Source: an uncultured Clostridia bacterium
Lineage (GTDB): Bacteria; Bacillota; Clostridia; Christensenellales; Borkfalkiaceae
Length of the DNA stretch: 29,272 nt
Assembly (NCBI GenBank): GCA_947629875.1
Contig: CANRFK010000003.1
Coordinates: 1 to 29,272 of the forward strand
Direction: 5' to 3'
Shown: in pieces, positions 6,220-14,829 of the stretch
Layout of the letters: the number at the start of each line of letters is the position of its first letter
How positions within the stretch are numbered: the first letter of the stretch is position 1
The notes under the pieces: model-generated
Databases searched by the model: none
Told to the model about the DNA's origin: nothing
Seen by the model: the letters and a program-made list of their open reading frames with translations, nothing else
Made by a program: the position numbers and the translations under genes

Positions 6220-7422
6220 TTACCCCTGCGCCTCGGGCTCGTCCTGCGGGTACAGGTGGCATGCACAGAGGTGGCCGCCGCCGTAGTCGATGAACTTGGG
6301 CGCGACTTCCTTGCAGATATCCATGCAGTGCGAGCACCGCGTGTGGAACTTGCAGCCCTTGGGCGGATTGGCGGGGCTGGGGATATCCCCCTCCAAGATG
6401 ATGCGGTTCACGTGATAGTGCGGATCGGGCACGGGAACTGCCGAGAGAAGCGCCAAGGTGTACGGGTGCATCGGGCTGTTGAAGATGGCGTTTTTCGACC
6501 CCATCTCCACAAAATTGCCGAGATACATGACCCCGACGCGGTCGGAGATGTGCTTGACGACGGACAGATCGTGCGAGATGAACATGTACGTGAGGTGCAT
6601 ATCCTGCTGCAACTCTTTGAGCAGGTTGACGATCTGCGCCTGAATGGAGACATCGAGCGCGGAGACGGGTTCATCGCACACGACGAACTTGGGCTTCAAT
6701 GCAAGGGCGCGCGCGATGCAGATACGCTGGCGCTGGCCGCCCGAAAATTCATGCGGATAGCGGTCGAAATAGAAATCCTGCAAGCCGCACTTGCGCATGA
6801 CGGAGATGATGTAGTCGCGGTAGTCGCTCTTGGGCACGATGCCGTGCACCTTGACCGCCTCGCCGATGATCTCGCCGACAGGGAGCCGCGGCGGCAGACT
6901 GCTGTACGGATCCTGAAAGACGATCTGCATCTGCGGACGGATCTTGCGGAGCTCGGACGCCTTCATCTTGGTGATGTCCTTCCCGTCGAATACGACGCTG
7001 CCCGCTGTGATTTCGTGCAGGCGCAGGATACTCCTGCCCATCGTGCTCTTGCCGCAGCCCGACTCGCCGACGATGCCGAGGGTCTCGCCGTGGGCGATAT
7101 TAAAACTCACGCCGTCCACCGCCTTGACGTACGTCTTGCGGTATTCGAGCTTGTGCTTGGTCTTAAACGCCTCCTGCGGCGGTTCTGCGGGCTTCTCTGC
7201 CTCTTCGGGCTGCGCCTCGGGTTCGGCCTCGGCGGCCTCCCCTTCGCCCTCTGCGGGCGCGGGAGCGGGCGTAGGGGCGGGCGCTACGGGCACCTTCTCC
7301 TTGACGATCTTCCACTCCTTGCGGATGAGGAAATATTTTTTGAGATCGCGTACCTCGAGAATGTTGGGGTTCTCCTGTTCCGCCGTCTCCTCTGCGGCCG
7401 CGGTTTGCTGCTCGACGCTCAT
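6220..7422 (-). CDS. oppF: Oligopeptide ABC transporter ATPase OppF, with Ala/Pro/Glu-rich insert
   Basis: Second ATPase of the oligopeptide importer; it hydrolyses ATP on the cytoplasmic side to drive uptake. The start ATG 7422 has AGGAGG upstream and overlaps the oppD stop by 4 nt (ATGA); a longer upstream frame lacks support. The 400 residues show Walker A GESGCGKS (119-126), Q-loop near 170, signature FSGGQ (226-230), Walker B ending CDE (249-251), switch His284 and the C-terminal oligopeptide-binding extension with a cysteine group (about 357-388). Oddly, residues 38-92 form an Ala/Pro/Glu-rich insertion between the first beta strand and the normal continuation before Walker A. All catalytic motifs are intact. 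Confidence 0.93.
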   Translation of the reverse strand: MSVEQQTAAAEETAEQENPNILEVRDLKKYFLIRKEWKIVKEKVPVAPAPTPAPAPAEGEGEAAEAEPEAQPEEAEKPAEPPQEAFKTKHKLEYRKTYVKAVDGVSFNIAHGETLGIVGESGCGKSTMGRSILRLHEITAGSVVFDGKDITKMKASELRKIRPQMQIVFQDPYSSLPPRLPVGEIIGEAVKVHGIVPKSDYRDYIISVMRKCGLQDFYFDRYPHEFSGGQRQRICIARALALKPKFVVCDEPVSALDVSIQAQIVNLLKELQQDMHLTYMFISHDLSVVKHISDRVGVMYLGNFVEMGSKNAIFNSPMHPYTLALLSAVPVPDPHYHVNRIILEGDIPSPANPPKGCKFHTRCSHCMDICKEVAPKFIDYGGGHLCACHLYPQDEPEAQG

Positions 7423-8804
7423 TTCTCTTCCTCCTTTCCGCCCGCATAGTAGCACGCCACGCTGTGCGTGGGAGAGACCTGCACGAGCGGCGGATATTCG
7501 CCTTCGCACTGCTTGCCGCAGCGTTCGCAGCGATCCCTGAAATAGCAATACTTGGGCATGTCGATGGGGTTGGGAACCTGCCCCTTGATGCTGTAAAGCC
7601 AATCGCTATCCTTGTTGAGGACGGGCTTGCTCTTTTGCAATCCCACCGTGTAGGGGTGCATGGGGGTATCGAAGATATCCTCCACCGTGCCCTTTTCGAT
7701 GACGCGCCCCGCGTACATGACGACGACGTAGTCCGCCATGCCCGCGATGACTCCCAAATCGTGCGTGATGAGCATGATGCTGCCGTTGATCTTCTCCTTG
7801 ATGGCTTTGAGAAGATCCAAGACCTGCGCCTGAATGGTGACATCGAGCGCCGTGGTGGGCTCGTCCGCGATGATGAGCTTGGGGTTGCACGCGAGCGCCA
7901 TGGCGATCATGACGCGCTGGCGCATGCCGCCCGAGAGTTCGTGCGGATAACTCTTGTACACATTGTCCGCCATGGCGATGCCGACCAAATTGAGCATCTC
8001 GATGGAGCGCGCCTTCGCCATTGCCTTGTCCGCCCCCGGCGTGTGCAGAAGCACGACTTCGTCGAGCTGATTGCCGATGGTGAACAGCGGGTTGAGGCTC
8101 GTCATGGGCTCCTGAAAGATCATGGAGATCTCTTTCCCGCGGATCTTGCGCATGTCGTTCGTGGGCATCTTGGCGATGTCGTACGTCTTTTCCTCCATCT
8201 CGAAGGCGGGGAAGCCGTTGCCGTCCTTTGCCTGTACGGGCACCATGACGGGGTTCCCCTCTTTATCGAGAACGGGGCGACCCTTCTTATCCTTCTTGGG
8301 CTCCGTTTTGATGACCGTTTCGCCGTCCTTTTCCTCGTATTCCCAGATGGGAATGGGCTTGCCGTCTTCTCCGCGCCTGTAATCCTGCGTCTGGAAGCGG
8401 ATGGAGCCGTTTACGATCTGCCCCTGCGGCGCCTGTACGAGCTGCATGACGGAGAGCGACGTGACCGATTTACCGCAGCCCGATTCGCCGACGACGCCGA
8501 CGACCGAGCTCTTGGGGATCTCGAAACTGACGCCGTCCACCGACTTGGAGACGCCCGCATCGGTGAAAAAGTAGGTGCAGAGATTTTCGATCTCCAAGAT
8601 GTTGTTCGGATCCTTCATCTCGGTGGTGTACTCCGCCTCGCTCACCCTGCGGCGCTTTTTCTTTTCAAATTCGCGCGTCGTCTTGGCGTTTTCGCGCGAG
8701 ATCTTGCGCGCCTCTCTGCCGGAGATATAGTGCGGATCATCCTTGTGGGTGACATGCCTGTACCACGTTTTCAGCCGCGCCGTAAATTTCTTTTTCTCTG
8801 CCAT
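7419..8804 (-). CDS. oppD: Oligopeptide ABC transporter ATPase OppD, with N-terminal extension and internal insert
   Basis: First ATPase of the importer, paired with OppF. In 461 residues it carries Walker A GESGCGKS (106-113), Q231 in the Q-loop, signature LSGGM (290-294), Walker B IIADE (311-315), switch His348 and a C-terminal oligopeptide domain with Cys420, 426, 429 and 433. Two features are unusual: a basic N-terminal extension of about 65 residues, and a hydrophilic insertion at about 139-211 between Walker A and the Q-loop, rich in Lys, Asp, Glu and Gly. Typical OppD has about 330 residues. ATG 8804 lies 3 nt after the oppC stop; the stop overlaps the oppF start. Confidence 0.94.
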   Translation of the reverse strand: MAEKKKFTARLKTWYRHVTHKDDPHYISGREARKISRENAKTTREFEKKKRRRVSEAEYTTEMKDPNNILEIENLCTYFFTDAGVSKSVDGVSFEIPKSSVVGVVGESGCGKSVTSLSVMQLVQAPQGQIVNGSIRFQTQDYRRGEDGKPIPIWEYEEKDGETVIKTEPKKDKKGRPVLDKEGNPVMVPVQAKDGNGFPAFEMEEKTYDIAKMPTNDMRKIRGKEISMIFQEPMTSLNPLFTIGNQLDEVVLLHTPGADKAMAKARSIEMLNLVGIAMADNVYKSYPHELSGGMRQRVMIAMALACNPKLIIADEPTTALDVTIQAQVLDLLKAIKEKINGSIMLITHDLGVIAGMADYVVVMYAGRVIEKGTVEDIFDTPMHPYTVGLQKSKPVLNKDSDWLYSIKGQVPNPIDMPKYCYFRDRCERCGKQCEGEYPPLVQVSPTHSVACYYAGGKEEEK

Positions 8805-8807
8805 ACC

Positions 8808-9917
8808 TTACCTCTTCATCTTGGGATCGAGCGCGTCCCGAAGTCCGTCGCCGATGAAGTTGAATGCGAGAACGGCGAGAATGATCATGATGCCGGCGGG
8901 AAGCCAACATTCGACGTAGTAGTTGAGAATGGCGGTGTTACCCACAGCGGATTGCACCATCTGCCCCCACGAAGCCGCCTCCGGCGGCACACCGAGGCCG
9001 ATGAAGCTCAAGGTCGCCTCATACAGGATGATGCTGCCGAGCCCGAGTGTCATGGAAACGATGAGCTGCGGCATGACGTTGGGAATGAGATGGCGGAAGA
9101 TCTTCCGCCCGGGGCTGAACCCGAGCGCCTCCGTGGCCACCATGTACTCCTGTTCGCGCAAAAATAGGATCTGCCCACGGACGAGCCGCGCGACGCCCGT
9201 CCAACTCAGGAGCGCAAGACATGCCATCATGATGTATATTCGCATGCCCGCGGCGACGCCCGTACTTTCGAGAATGGCGCCGATGATGAGCAGAATGGGG
9301 AGCGACGGGATACAGTTCAGAATATCCACGATCCGCATGATGATCTGATCGACCCACTTGCCGAAGTAGCCCGCAAGGCCACCCAAGACGACGCCGATGA
9401 TGGTATAGATGAGCACGACCAAAAAGCTCAACATGATGGAGAGCCTGCCGCCGTACATGAGGCGCACGAAGATATCGCGGCCGTCCTTATCGGTGCCCAA
9501 GACGTGCAGTCTGCCGTTTTCTTCGTTGCTGTACGTGAAGGGCGCGGCGTGCGAATTGGTTTCCGACTTGGTCACTTCTTCGGCATACACTAAATACTTG
9601 TCGCCGTTTTCATCCGTGACTTCCATCTCCCAGTAGGAAGCGGTATCGCCCGTACCGGAGCGGTCGACCTCGCCCTCCTTCCAATTGACGAACACGGGCC
9701 CGAGGAAGGAAAAGAAAAACAGAAAGACGAACATGATGAGCCCCGCAACGCAGAGACGCGAGCGGAAAAACCGCTTCATGACGAGGCGGAAGGGCGAGAT
9801 GATGCGCACGCGGTCGGCAACGGACTCCACCGGCTCGCTTGCCGCCTGCGCTTCTTCGGGCGCGGGCTCGGACACCGCTTCTTGTTCCTGTTGTATGATT
9901 TTTTCTTCTTCTTGCAT
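8808..9917 (-). CDS. oppC: Oligopeptide ABC transporter permease OppC
   Basis: Membrane subunit of the importer. The 369 residues have an acidic, Glu/Gln-rich cytoplasmic N-terminus (1-35), a first helix (about 56-78), a long extracytoplasmic loop (79-139), the family motif LGTDKDGRD (140-148) and five further helices. The EAA coupling segment, EALGFSPGRKIFRHLIPN, is at 263-280 and contacts the ATPases. The first external loop is longer than usual and could touch the enlarged binding protein. ATG 9917 has an AGAGGAG site upstream. It sits 14 nt after oppB and 3 nt before oppD. Confidence 0.94.
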   Translation of the reverse strand: MQEEEKIIQQEQEAVSEPAPEEAQAASEPVESVADRVRIISPFRLVMKRFFRSRLCVAGLIMFVFLFFFSFLGPVFVNWKEGEVDRSGTGDTASYWEMEVTDENGDKYLVYAEEVTKSETNSHAAPFTYSNEENGRLHVLGTDKDGRDIFVRLMYGGRLSIMLSFLVVLIYTIIGVVLGGLAGYFGKWVDQIIMRIVDILNCIPSLPILLIIGAILESTGVAAGMRIYIMMACLALLSWTGVARLVRGQILFLREQEYMVATEALGFSPGRKIFRHLIPNVMPQLIVSMTLGLGSIILYEATLSFIGLGVPPEAASWGQMVQSAVGNTAILNYYVECWLPAGIMIILAVLAFNFIGDGLRDALDPKMKR

Positions 9918-9931
9918 TTGAGCGGTCTCCT

Positions 9932-10930
9932 CTATTTGCTGATTTTGATGCGCGGATCGACGATCATATACATAATATCCGATAGCAACGTTCCGAGCAC
10001 GGTGAGAATTGCGATAAACATGTTATACCCCATGATGAAGGGAATATCGCCCTGCTGCAACGCATTGTACGCGATCTGCCCGATCCCGGGGAGCCCGAAG
10101 ACCTGCTCCAAGATCATCATGCCGCCGAAGAGGCTGGGGATGATGCCCGCCGTCATGGTGACGAGTGGGACCATGGTGTTGCGGAACACGTGCTTGTAGA
10201 TGACGGTGCGCTCCGAAAGCCCCTTGGCGCGCGCCGTGCGGATGTAATCCTGATTGAGAACTTCCAACGTGTTGGTGCGCGTATGGCGCATGAGCCCGCC
10301 CACCGAGATGATGGTGATGGCGAGCATGGGGAGCACGATGTGCCACAGCTGATTGCCGAATTTGCCCATGGGATCGCCCGCCCAGTCGATCGTGGCATCG
10401 AGAATGCCCGTCGCGGGGAACCAATGGAGCTGGAAGGCAAACACCTTGATGAGAAGGATGGCGATGAAGAAGGACGGGAAAGAGATTCCGATCATCGCAA
10501 AGACGGTGGTCGTATAGTCGATGGCGCCGTACTGCCGCGTGGCGGCCTTGATGCCGAGCGGGATGGCGATGACGAACTCCAACACATACGCCGCGATGGC
10601 GATGCCGAAGGAGACCCACATGTGGCTGGAAATGACGGTGGTGACGGGCTGGTTATAGAGGAAGGACGTGCCCAAATCGCCCGAGAGCGCCGAGATGAGC
10701 CAATTCCAATAGCCGCGCAAGATCCCGACGAAAGAACTGTCGGCAAGACCGTATAATTCCTTGATGCGGTAGAGTTCCTCGGGGCTGATGGTGCCCTGCG
10801 TTGCCTGCGAGAGAAACTTCCGCTCCACGTAATCCATCGGCAAACACCGTACGAGGATGTACAAGATGATGGATACCACGAACAAGATGAGGATGGAATA
10901 TAAAATTCGCTTGACGATGTATTTTACCAT
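9932..10930 (-). CDS. oppB: Oligopeptide ABC transporter permease OppB
   Basis: Membrane subunit that forms the translocation channel with OppC. The 332 residues have the usual six-helix layout: first helix about 9-28, an external region 29-100 containing GDLGTSF (84-90), then five helices. The EAA coupling loop, DYIRTARAKGLSERTVIYK, is at 228-246. Length is normal and there is no insertion, unlike its partners. The gene follows a strong intercistronic hairpin 67 nt after oppA, and its own ribosome site (GTGAGAA region) is weak, which could hold expression below that of the binding protein. Confidence 0.94.
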   Translation of the reverse strand: MVKYIVKRILYSILILFVVSIILYILVRCLPMDYVERKFLSQATQGTISPEELYRIKELYGLADSSFVGILRGYWNWLISALSGDLGTSFLYNQPVTTVISSHMWVSFGIAIAAYVLEFVIAIPLGIKAATRQYGAIDYTTTVFAMIGISFPSFFIAILLIKVFAFQLHWFPATGILDATIDWAGDPMGKFGNQLWHIVLPMLAITIISVGGLMRHTRTNTLEVLNQDYIRTARAKGLSERTVIYKHVFRNTMVPLVTMTAGIIPSLFGGMMILEQVFGLPGIGQIAYNALQQGDIPFIMGYNMFIAILTVLGTLLSDIMYMIVDPRIKISK

Positions 10931-10948
10931 GTTTTCTCACATTTGCCC

Positions 10949-10978
10949 CGCCGTGCCGCACATTGTTGCGGCACGGCG
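10949..10978 (-). promoter_or_regulatory. Intercistronic hairpin between oppA and oppB
   Basis: CGCCGTGCCGCA and TGCGGCACGGCG form a perfect 12-bp stem (10949-10960 with 10967-10978) around a 6-nt loop in the 66-nt gap. On the minus strand no T-run follows it, so it is probably an mRNA-stabilising or attenuating structure that favours oppA message over the permease genes, as in other binding-protein operons. Confidence 0.55.
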
Positions 10979-10996
10979 TGCCGTTTTCTTTTTTTG

Positions 10997-13591
10997 TTAC
11001 TTGGCGAACTCAATCTCCCAGATGCGGTTGAGCGGGGATGCAAACGCCGTGGCTTTCTCCTTGAAGAACTTTGCGAGGGATTCCTCGGAGAAGAGCCCTT
11101 TTTGATAGACGTAGAGCGCCCCTCTCTGATAGGTGGGAAGCTCGACGGCGAGCTCCATGACGAGGTCGAGTGCGCAGAGACTTCCCATATCGGAACCCGT
11201 AGACACGGAATAAATCTGCGTACGTTCATCCTTGTCTGTCGTCTCTCTGCCCTCTTCGATGCGGACGGCGAGCTCATCGAGAAGCTCTTTCTGTTCGGTA
11301 ACTGTTGTGCCGTCGGCCGAGGTTGCGGTCTTGATCCACGGGAAGCCCCATGCGAGGATACTGGTCGCCGACGAATCCTTGTGGTAGACCTGATACATAT
11401 CGGGGTCGGAGGAGGAGCTCCACGCAGCCGCCCATACTTCGAGCCGCCCCGCGGCGAGCTTGGAGAGCGCGGTGGAATCGCGCGTGACGGTGACATCGAA
11501 GCCGATATTGTTCAAGATCTCCGCCGCTTTGTTCATGCAGTTATAGGCGGGGTGATCGGTGCTGTCGCCCGCGATGGTGAAGGTGAACTTTAAGCGATCG
11601 CCGTTGCCGTTGACCAGTTTCCCATCGCTGCCGACATAGTAGCCCGCCTCCTGTGCGAGTTCAAGGGACTTGTGACCGTCCGCCGGATTCGTCACTGCGT
11701 TATAAGGTTTGCTCGGATCGGTCAGATTCTCAGAAAAAGGATAGTACGGTTTGGAATCTTCGGGATAGCACCAGAGAACCTTGGACATGGGACGATAGAT
11801 CGCCGACGCAAGGGTATCGCTGCCGTAATAGTCGATGCAGAGCTGCGTATCCATCGCATACATGATCGCCTTACGGATGTTGAGGTCGTGGACATAGCTT
11901 GCGTTGATGCCGATGTAGCCGTAGCCGAGGTTTTCGGTGAGGGTGTAGTCGAGCTTCTTGTTATCTTTGTGCTGAAGGTTGTTCAAGACCTCCATGGTAC
12001 CGGAGGGAGAGGCGTAGTTGATCTCGCCGTTGAGTACCGCATCGTAAAGCAGGGAGGAGGAAACGACCTTGTAGCGGAGCAACTTGATCTTGGGAGCGCC
12101 GAGGAAGAAGTTTTCGTTGCTCTCGAGATAGACGATATTGTCGCTGAAAAAGGCGCTCTTGCTGACATTTGCGATATTTGCCGCATCGGAGCCGTTCACG
12201 GTGGTGGCGCGATAGGGGCCGGCGCCCATGGGAACCTGAATGTAGCGGATGCTATCCATGAACTCGGAATCGGCAAACTCTACGCCGTAGTACTCGTTGC
12301 CCGCGTCGGTGGAAAACTCCTTCGTTCCGGGGTGCGCCTTTCTCCAAGGCGCGGTGTAGTAATTCATGGGCGCAACGGTAAAGCCGAAGTTCTGGATGGC
12401 CTTGGGATCCTCGCCGTTGATGCGGATGTGGAGGATATCGCACTCCTTGCCGAGCTGCTTCAGCTCTCCGTTTTCGCCGGGAATGGTGGTGCCGTGCTCC
12501 GCGGTGATGCCCGAGATGGTCTTATAGAGGATCCCTCCGCGCTCTGCGAGGATATCCTTGATCACCTGTCCGCGGAGATACTGGCGGAAGGTGTTCGCCG
12601 TTGCGTAGTACGTGATGATCTGGGAGACATTTGTCTTATACGTCTTGAGCTGGCTCCTGCTCAACATGAAGCCGAACACGTATTCCGTGAGCGCTTCCTT
12701 GGTCTTGGCGACGCTGTCCGGCACGTTGTTCTCGTACGTGTACCATTTTTTGGTCTTATCCGCATTGGTTTGCAACTCCGTTGTGAATGCGCCGTAGGCG
12801 GAGAGGAACACCTGCCAATTCTCGGTATAAATCTTGTTGCCGTTCTCATCGACATATTTATCGTAGTCCTTGAGGTCGGCGGTCATATATGTATTCCAGT
12901 CAGAAGCGACCTCTTCCTTGAACAGTTCGTCGATCTTATCGAGGTCGTCGCGGGAGGTTTCATCCAAATCGTCGAAATCCTGCTCGGTGTCCTTCGCCCA
13001 GTCGGTGATCTTCTGTACGCGTGCAAGCACCCTGTCGCTGATCAAAGTTTCAAACCCCTGCTGTTCGTTTTCATCCGCGGTCTGCGTTCTGTACGCCTGC
13101 AAGCCCTGAATATCCACCGAGTACATGGTCGCCGAACCCGTGTAGGCGGGATCGAGATACATGTAGATGTTAAAGAGGACATCCTTCATGGTGAGCGGCG
13201 TGCCGTCCGAGAACTTGATATCGTCCTTGATGGCGAAGTAGTAGTCGGTGTAGTAGTTGGAATAGTCGTCGGGATTGCTTTGATCCTCACGGGAACCCGT
13301 GGTGACGACGCTGTGCGCAATCGCGACGCAGGGCTCATCCGCGCCGGAGACGATCTCGCCGTTTTTATCGGTGGAGAGCATGCCGATCTGCGTCATGCCC
13401 ACGACGTCGCCGTCGGCGCCCGACGTATAGAAGAAGGGATTGAATACGCCGTCGGGCTGTTCGCTGCTCAGAACGAGCGGCCGATCGCCGCCCTTCCCGC
13501 CGCATGCCGTCAGGGAGCCGCATACGAGCCCCACCGCCATTGTGAGGCCGATCGCCATAGACGCGATGCGCAAAATGTGTTTCTTTTTCAT
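10997..13591 (-). CDS. oppA: Oligopeptide-binding lipoprotein (OppA-type, enlarged)
   Basis: Extracellular solute-binding protein of family 5, which delivers peptides to OppBC. The signal peptide ends in the lipobox LTAC with Cys30, so it is a lipoprotein. Family features are the early FNPFFYTS segment (about 51-58), DDIKFSDGTPLTMKDVLF (about 138-155) and the C-terminal lobe around the 'HxxxxNxxxNIRKAIMYA'-like region. At 864 residues it is far longer than the usual 500-600. The excess lies mainly after residue 165, as a hydrophilic, helix-rich region of roughly 200 residues before the second half of the fold. ATG 13591 has TAGGAGG upstream. It is the fourth gene of the operon. Confidence 0.92.
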   Translation of the reverse strand: MKKKHILRIASMAIGLTMAVGLVCGSLTACGGKGGDRPLVLSSEQPDGVFNPFFYTSGADGDVVGMTQIGMLSTDKNGEIVSGADEPCVAIAHSVVTTGSREDQSNPDDYSNYYTDYYFAIKDDIKFSDGTPLTMKDVLFNIYMYLDPAYTGSATMYSVDIQGLQAYRTQTADENEQQGFETLISDRVLARVQKITDWAKDTEQDFDDLDETSRDDLDKIDELFKEEVASDWNTYMTADLKDYDKYVDENGNKIYTENWQVFLSAYGAFTTELQTNADKTKKWYTYENNVPDSVAKTKEALTEYVFGFMLSRSQLKTYKTNVSQIITYYATANTFRQYLRGQVIKDILAERGGILYKTISGITAEHGTTIPGENGELKQLGKECDILHIRINGEDPKAIQNFGFTVAPMNYYTAPWRKAHPGTKEFSTDAGNEYYGVEFADSEFMDSIRYIQVPMGAGPYRATTVNGSDAANIANVSKSAFFSDNIVYLESNENFFLGAPKIKLLRYKVVSSSLLYDAVLNGEINYASPSGTMEVLNNLQHKDNKKLDYTLTENLGYGYIGINASYVHDLNIRKAIMYAMDTQLCIDYYGSDTLASAIYRPMSKVLWCYPEDSKPYYPFSENLTDPSKPYNAVTNPADGHKSLELAQEAGYYVGSDGKLVNGNGDRLKFTFTIAGDSTDHPAYNCMNKAAEILNNIGFDVTVTRDSTALSKLAAGRLEVWAAAWSSSSDPDMYQVYHKDSSATSILAWGFPWIKTATSADGTTVTEQKELLDELAVRIEEGRETTDKDERTQIYSVSTGSDMGSLCALDLVMELAVELPTYQRGALYVYQKGLFSEESLAKFFKEKATAFASPLNRIWEIEFAK

Positions 13592-13630
13592 AGATCCTCC
13601 TAAATCAGTTCGATATTTTTCAATTGATTT

Positions 13631-14818
13631 TTATTCCGCCGGTTTGGCGTCGATCAACGTAACGGTGTGGTGGCAATCGGAAATGTTGGCGCCGGCATCG
13701 ACCGAGCAGATAAATTCGTCGATCTCGGGTTCTCCGACGGTCTGACCCGCAATATTATAGGTCATGGTACCGTTGAAGGTCACTTTTTCGAGCGTAGCTC
13801 CTTCCACCGCCCTGCCCGCAAATGCGCCCACATAGTAGTGGTTGACAAGCGGATTGGTTGCGGTGATGTCCAGCGTAACTTCGTCGAACGTGACATCGCG
13901 GATCTCCGCCACACCGGCAAGGGTGCCGAAGAGACCGAGATATTTATCGACGGGCTTATCCTCGGAGAGCCGCTCGACCTTGAAATTGGAAAGCGTGTGT
14001 CCGTTTCCGTAGAACTTGCCTTGGTAGACATCGGGGAAGGAGAGCGTCGCCCCGCCGAAGTCGATATTCGCAAGAAGATAGATGTTGGTGGCCGAACTCA
14101 ATTTGAAGTCGGCCGCCGTGCGGACGACGGTGAAGGTGCCCTTGATCGCATCCGCCCAGATATCCCACGTGGGGGTCTCATCCGAAAACTTATCCGCGGT
14201 GTTCTCATAGGGAAATTCGAGCGCTTCGGCCTCGTTCTTTGCCTCCGCCTTCTCTTTGCTATCGTAAAAGGCGATGACGGTGTAATCTTTGATCACAGGC
14301 CGTTTGAGCGCAAGCGGCGTGCCGTCTTCCGACTGGTCGACGAAGACCGTCTGCGTCTCGGCAAAATCTTCACCGTAGTGAATGACGAGTTCGTAGTCTT
14401 TGAGCCACTTGGCGTAGAGCGTGAGATTGCCCGTGACCCGATCCTTTGCGAAATCCCACTTCTCGCCGTAGGTGATATAGTACTCCGTAGCGTTCCCATC
14501 TTCATCCGTTGAGACCACCGTCTTCGTGCCGCGGTAATAGCCGCCGAGCGTGTAGCCTTCCCGCGTAGGCTCCTTGCCGCTGGCCGTGTTGGAGCCCGGG
14601 CGGACAATGGGAGACCCGCTCTTTGCGTACTGTTTCAGCTCTGTGAGCTCACGGCTGCCCGACGTGCCGCCGTTTAAGTCGAACACCACTTCGCAGTCGT
14701 ACCCCCGCTCTTTGAGGTCACCAAGCGTTAAGATGTCCTGCCGGCACGCCGTGAGCACGCCCGCAAAAAGCATCAGACAGGCGGCGATGAGAATGAATTT
14801 GATGTGTTTGCGTTTCAA
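13631..14818 (-). CDS. Lipoprotein with InlB-type repeat and GLUG-like beta-helix region
   Basis: A 395-residue surface lipoprotein with lipobox LTAC and Cys25. Residues 43-138 resemble an InlB B-repeat (Listeria-Bacteroides repeat): FDLNGG start, GYTLGGYY middle and LTLYAKW end. A second degenerate copy may lie at 143-222. The C-terminal part (about 228-350) has the pattern of right-handed beta-helix/GLUG regions, with YLLANIDFGG, GKFYGNGHTLSNF and LGLFGTL. No enzyme motif is visible, so binding of extracellular protein or glycan is likely. The start is TTG 14818, supported by AAGGAGG 6 nt upstream. It lies 11 nt after the BspA-like lipoprotein gene and 39 nt before oppA. Confidence 0.85.
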   Translation of the reverse strand: MKRKHIKFILIAACLMLFAGVLTACRQDILTLGDLKERGYDCEVVFDLNGGTSGSRELTELKQYAKSGSPIVRPGSNTASGKEPTREGYTLGGYYRGTKTVVSTDEDGNATEYYITYGEKWDFAKDRVTGNLTLYAKWLKDYELVIHYGEDFAETQTVFVDQSEDGTPLALKRPVIKDYTVIAFYDSKEKAEAKNEAEALEFPYENTADKFSDETPTWDIWADAIKGTFTVVRTAADFKLSSATNIYLLANIDFGGATLSFPDVYQGKFYGNGHTLSNFKVERLSEDKPVDKYLGLFGTLAGVAEIRDVTFDEVTLDITATNPLVNHYYVGAFAGRAVEGATLEKVTFNGTMTYNIAGQTVGEPEIDEFICSVDAGANISDCHHTVTLIDAKPAE

Positions 14819-14829
14819 TCGGCGCCTCC

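Noticed and set aside
7423..7602. Longer oppF starting at 7602
   Set aside because: It would overlap oppD by 184 nt; ATG 7422 has a strong ribosome site and an ATGA overlap with oppD.
11672..13603. A 643-codon plus-strand frame opposite oppA
   Set aside because: Same reason: it mirrors the oppA codon pattern and shows no domain or ribosome site.
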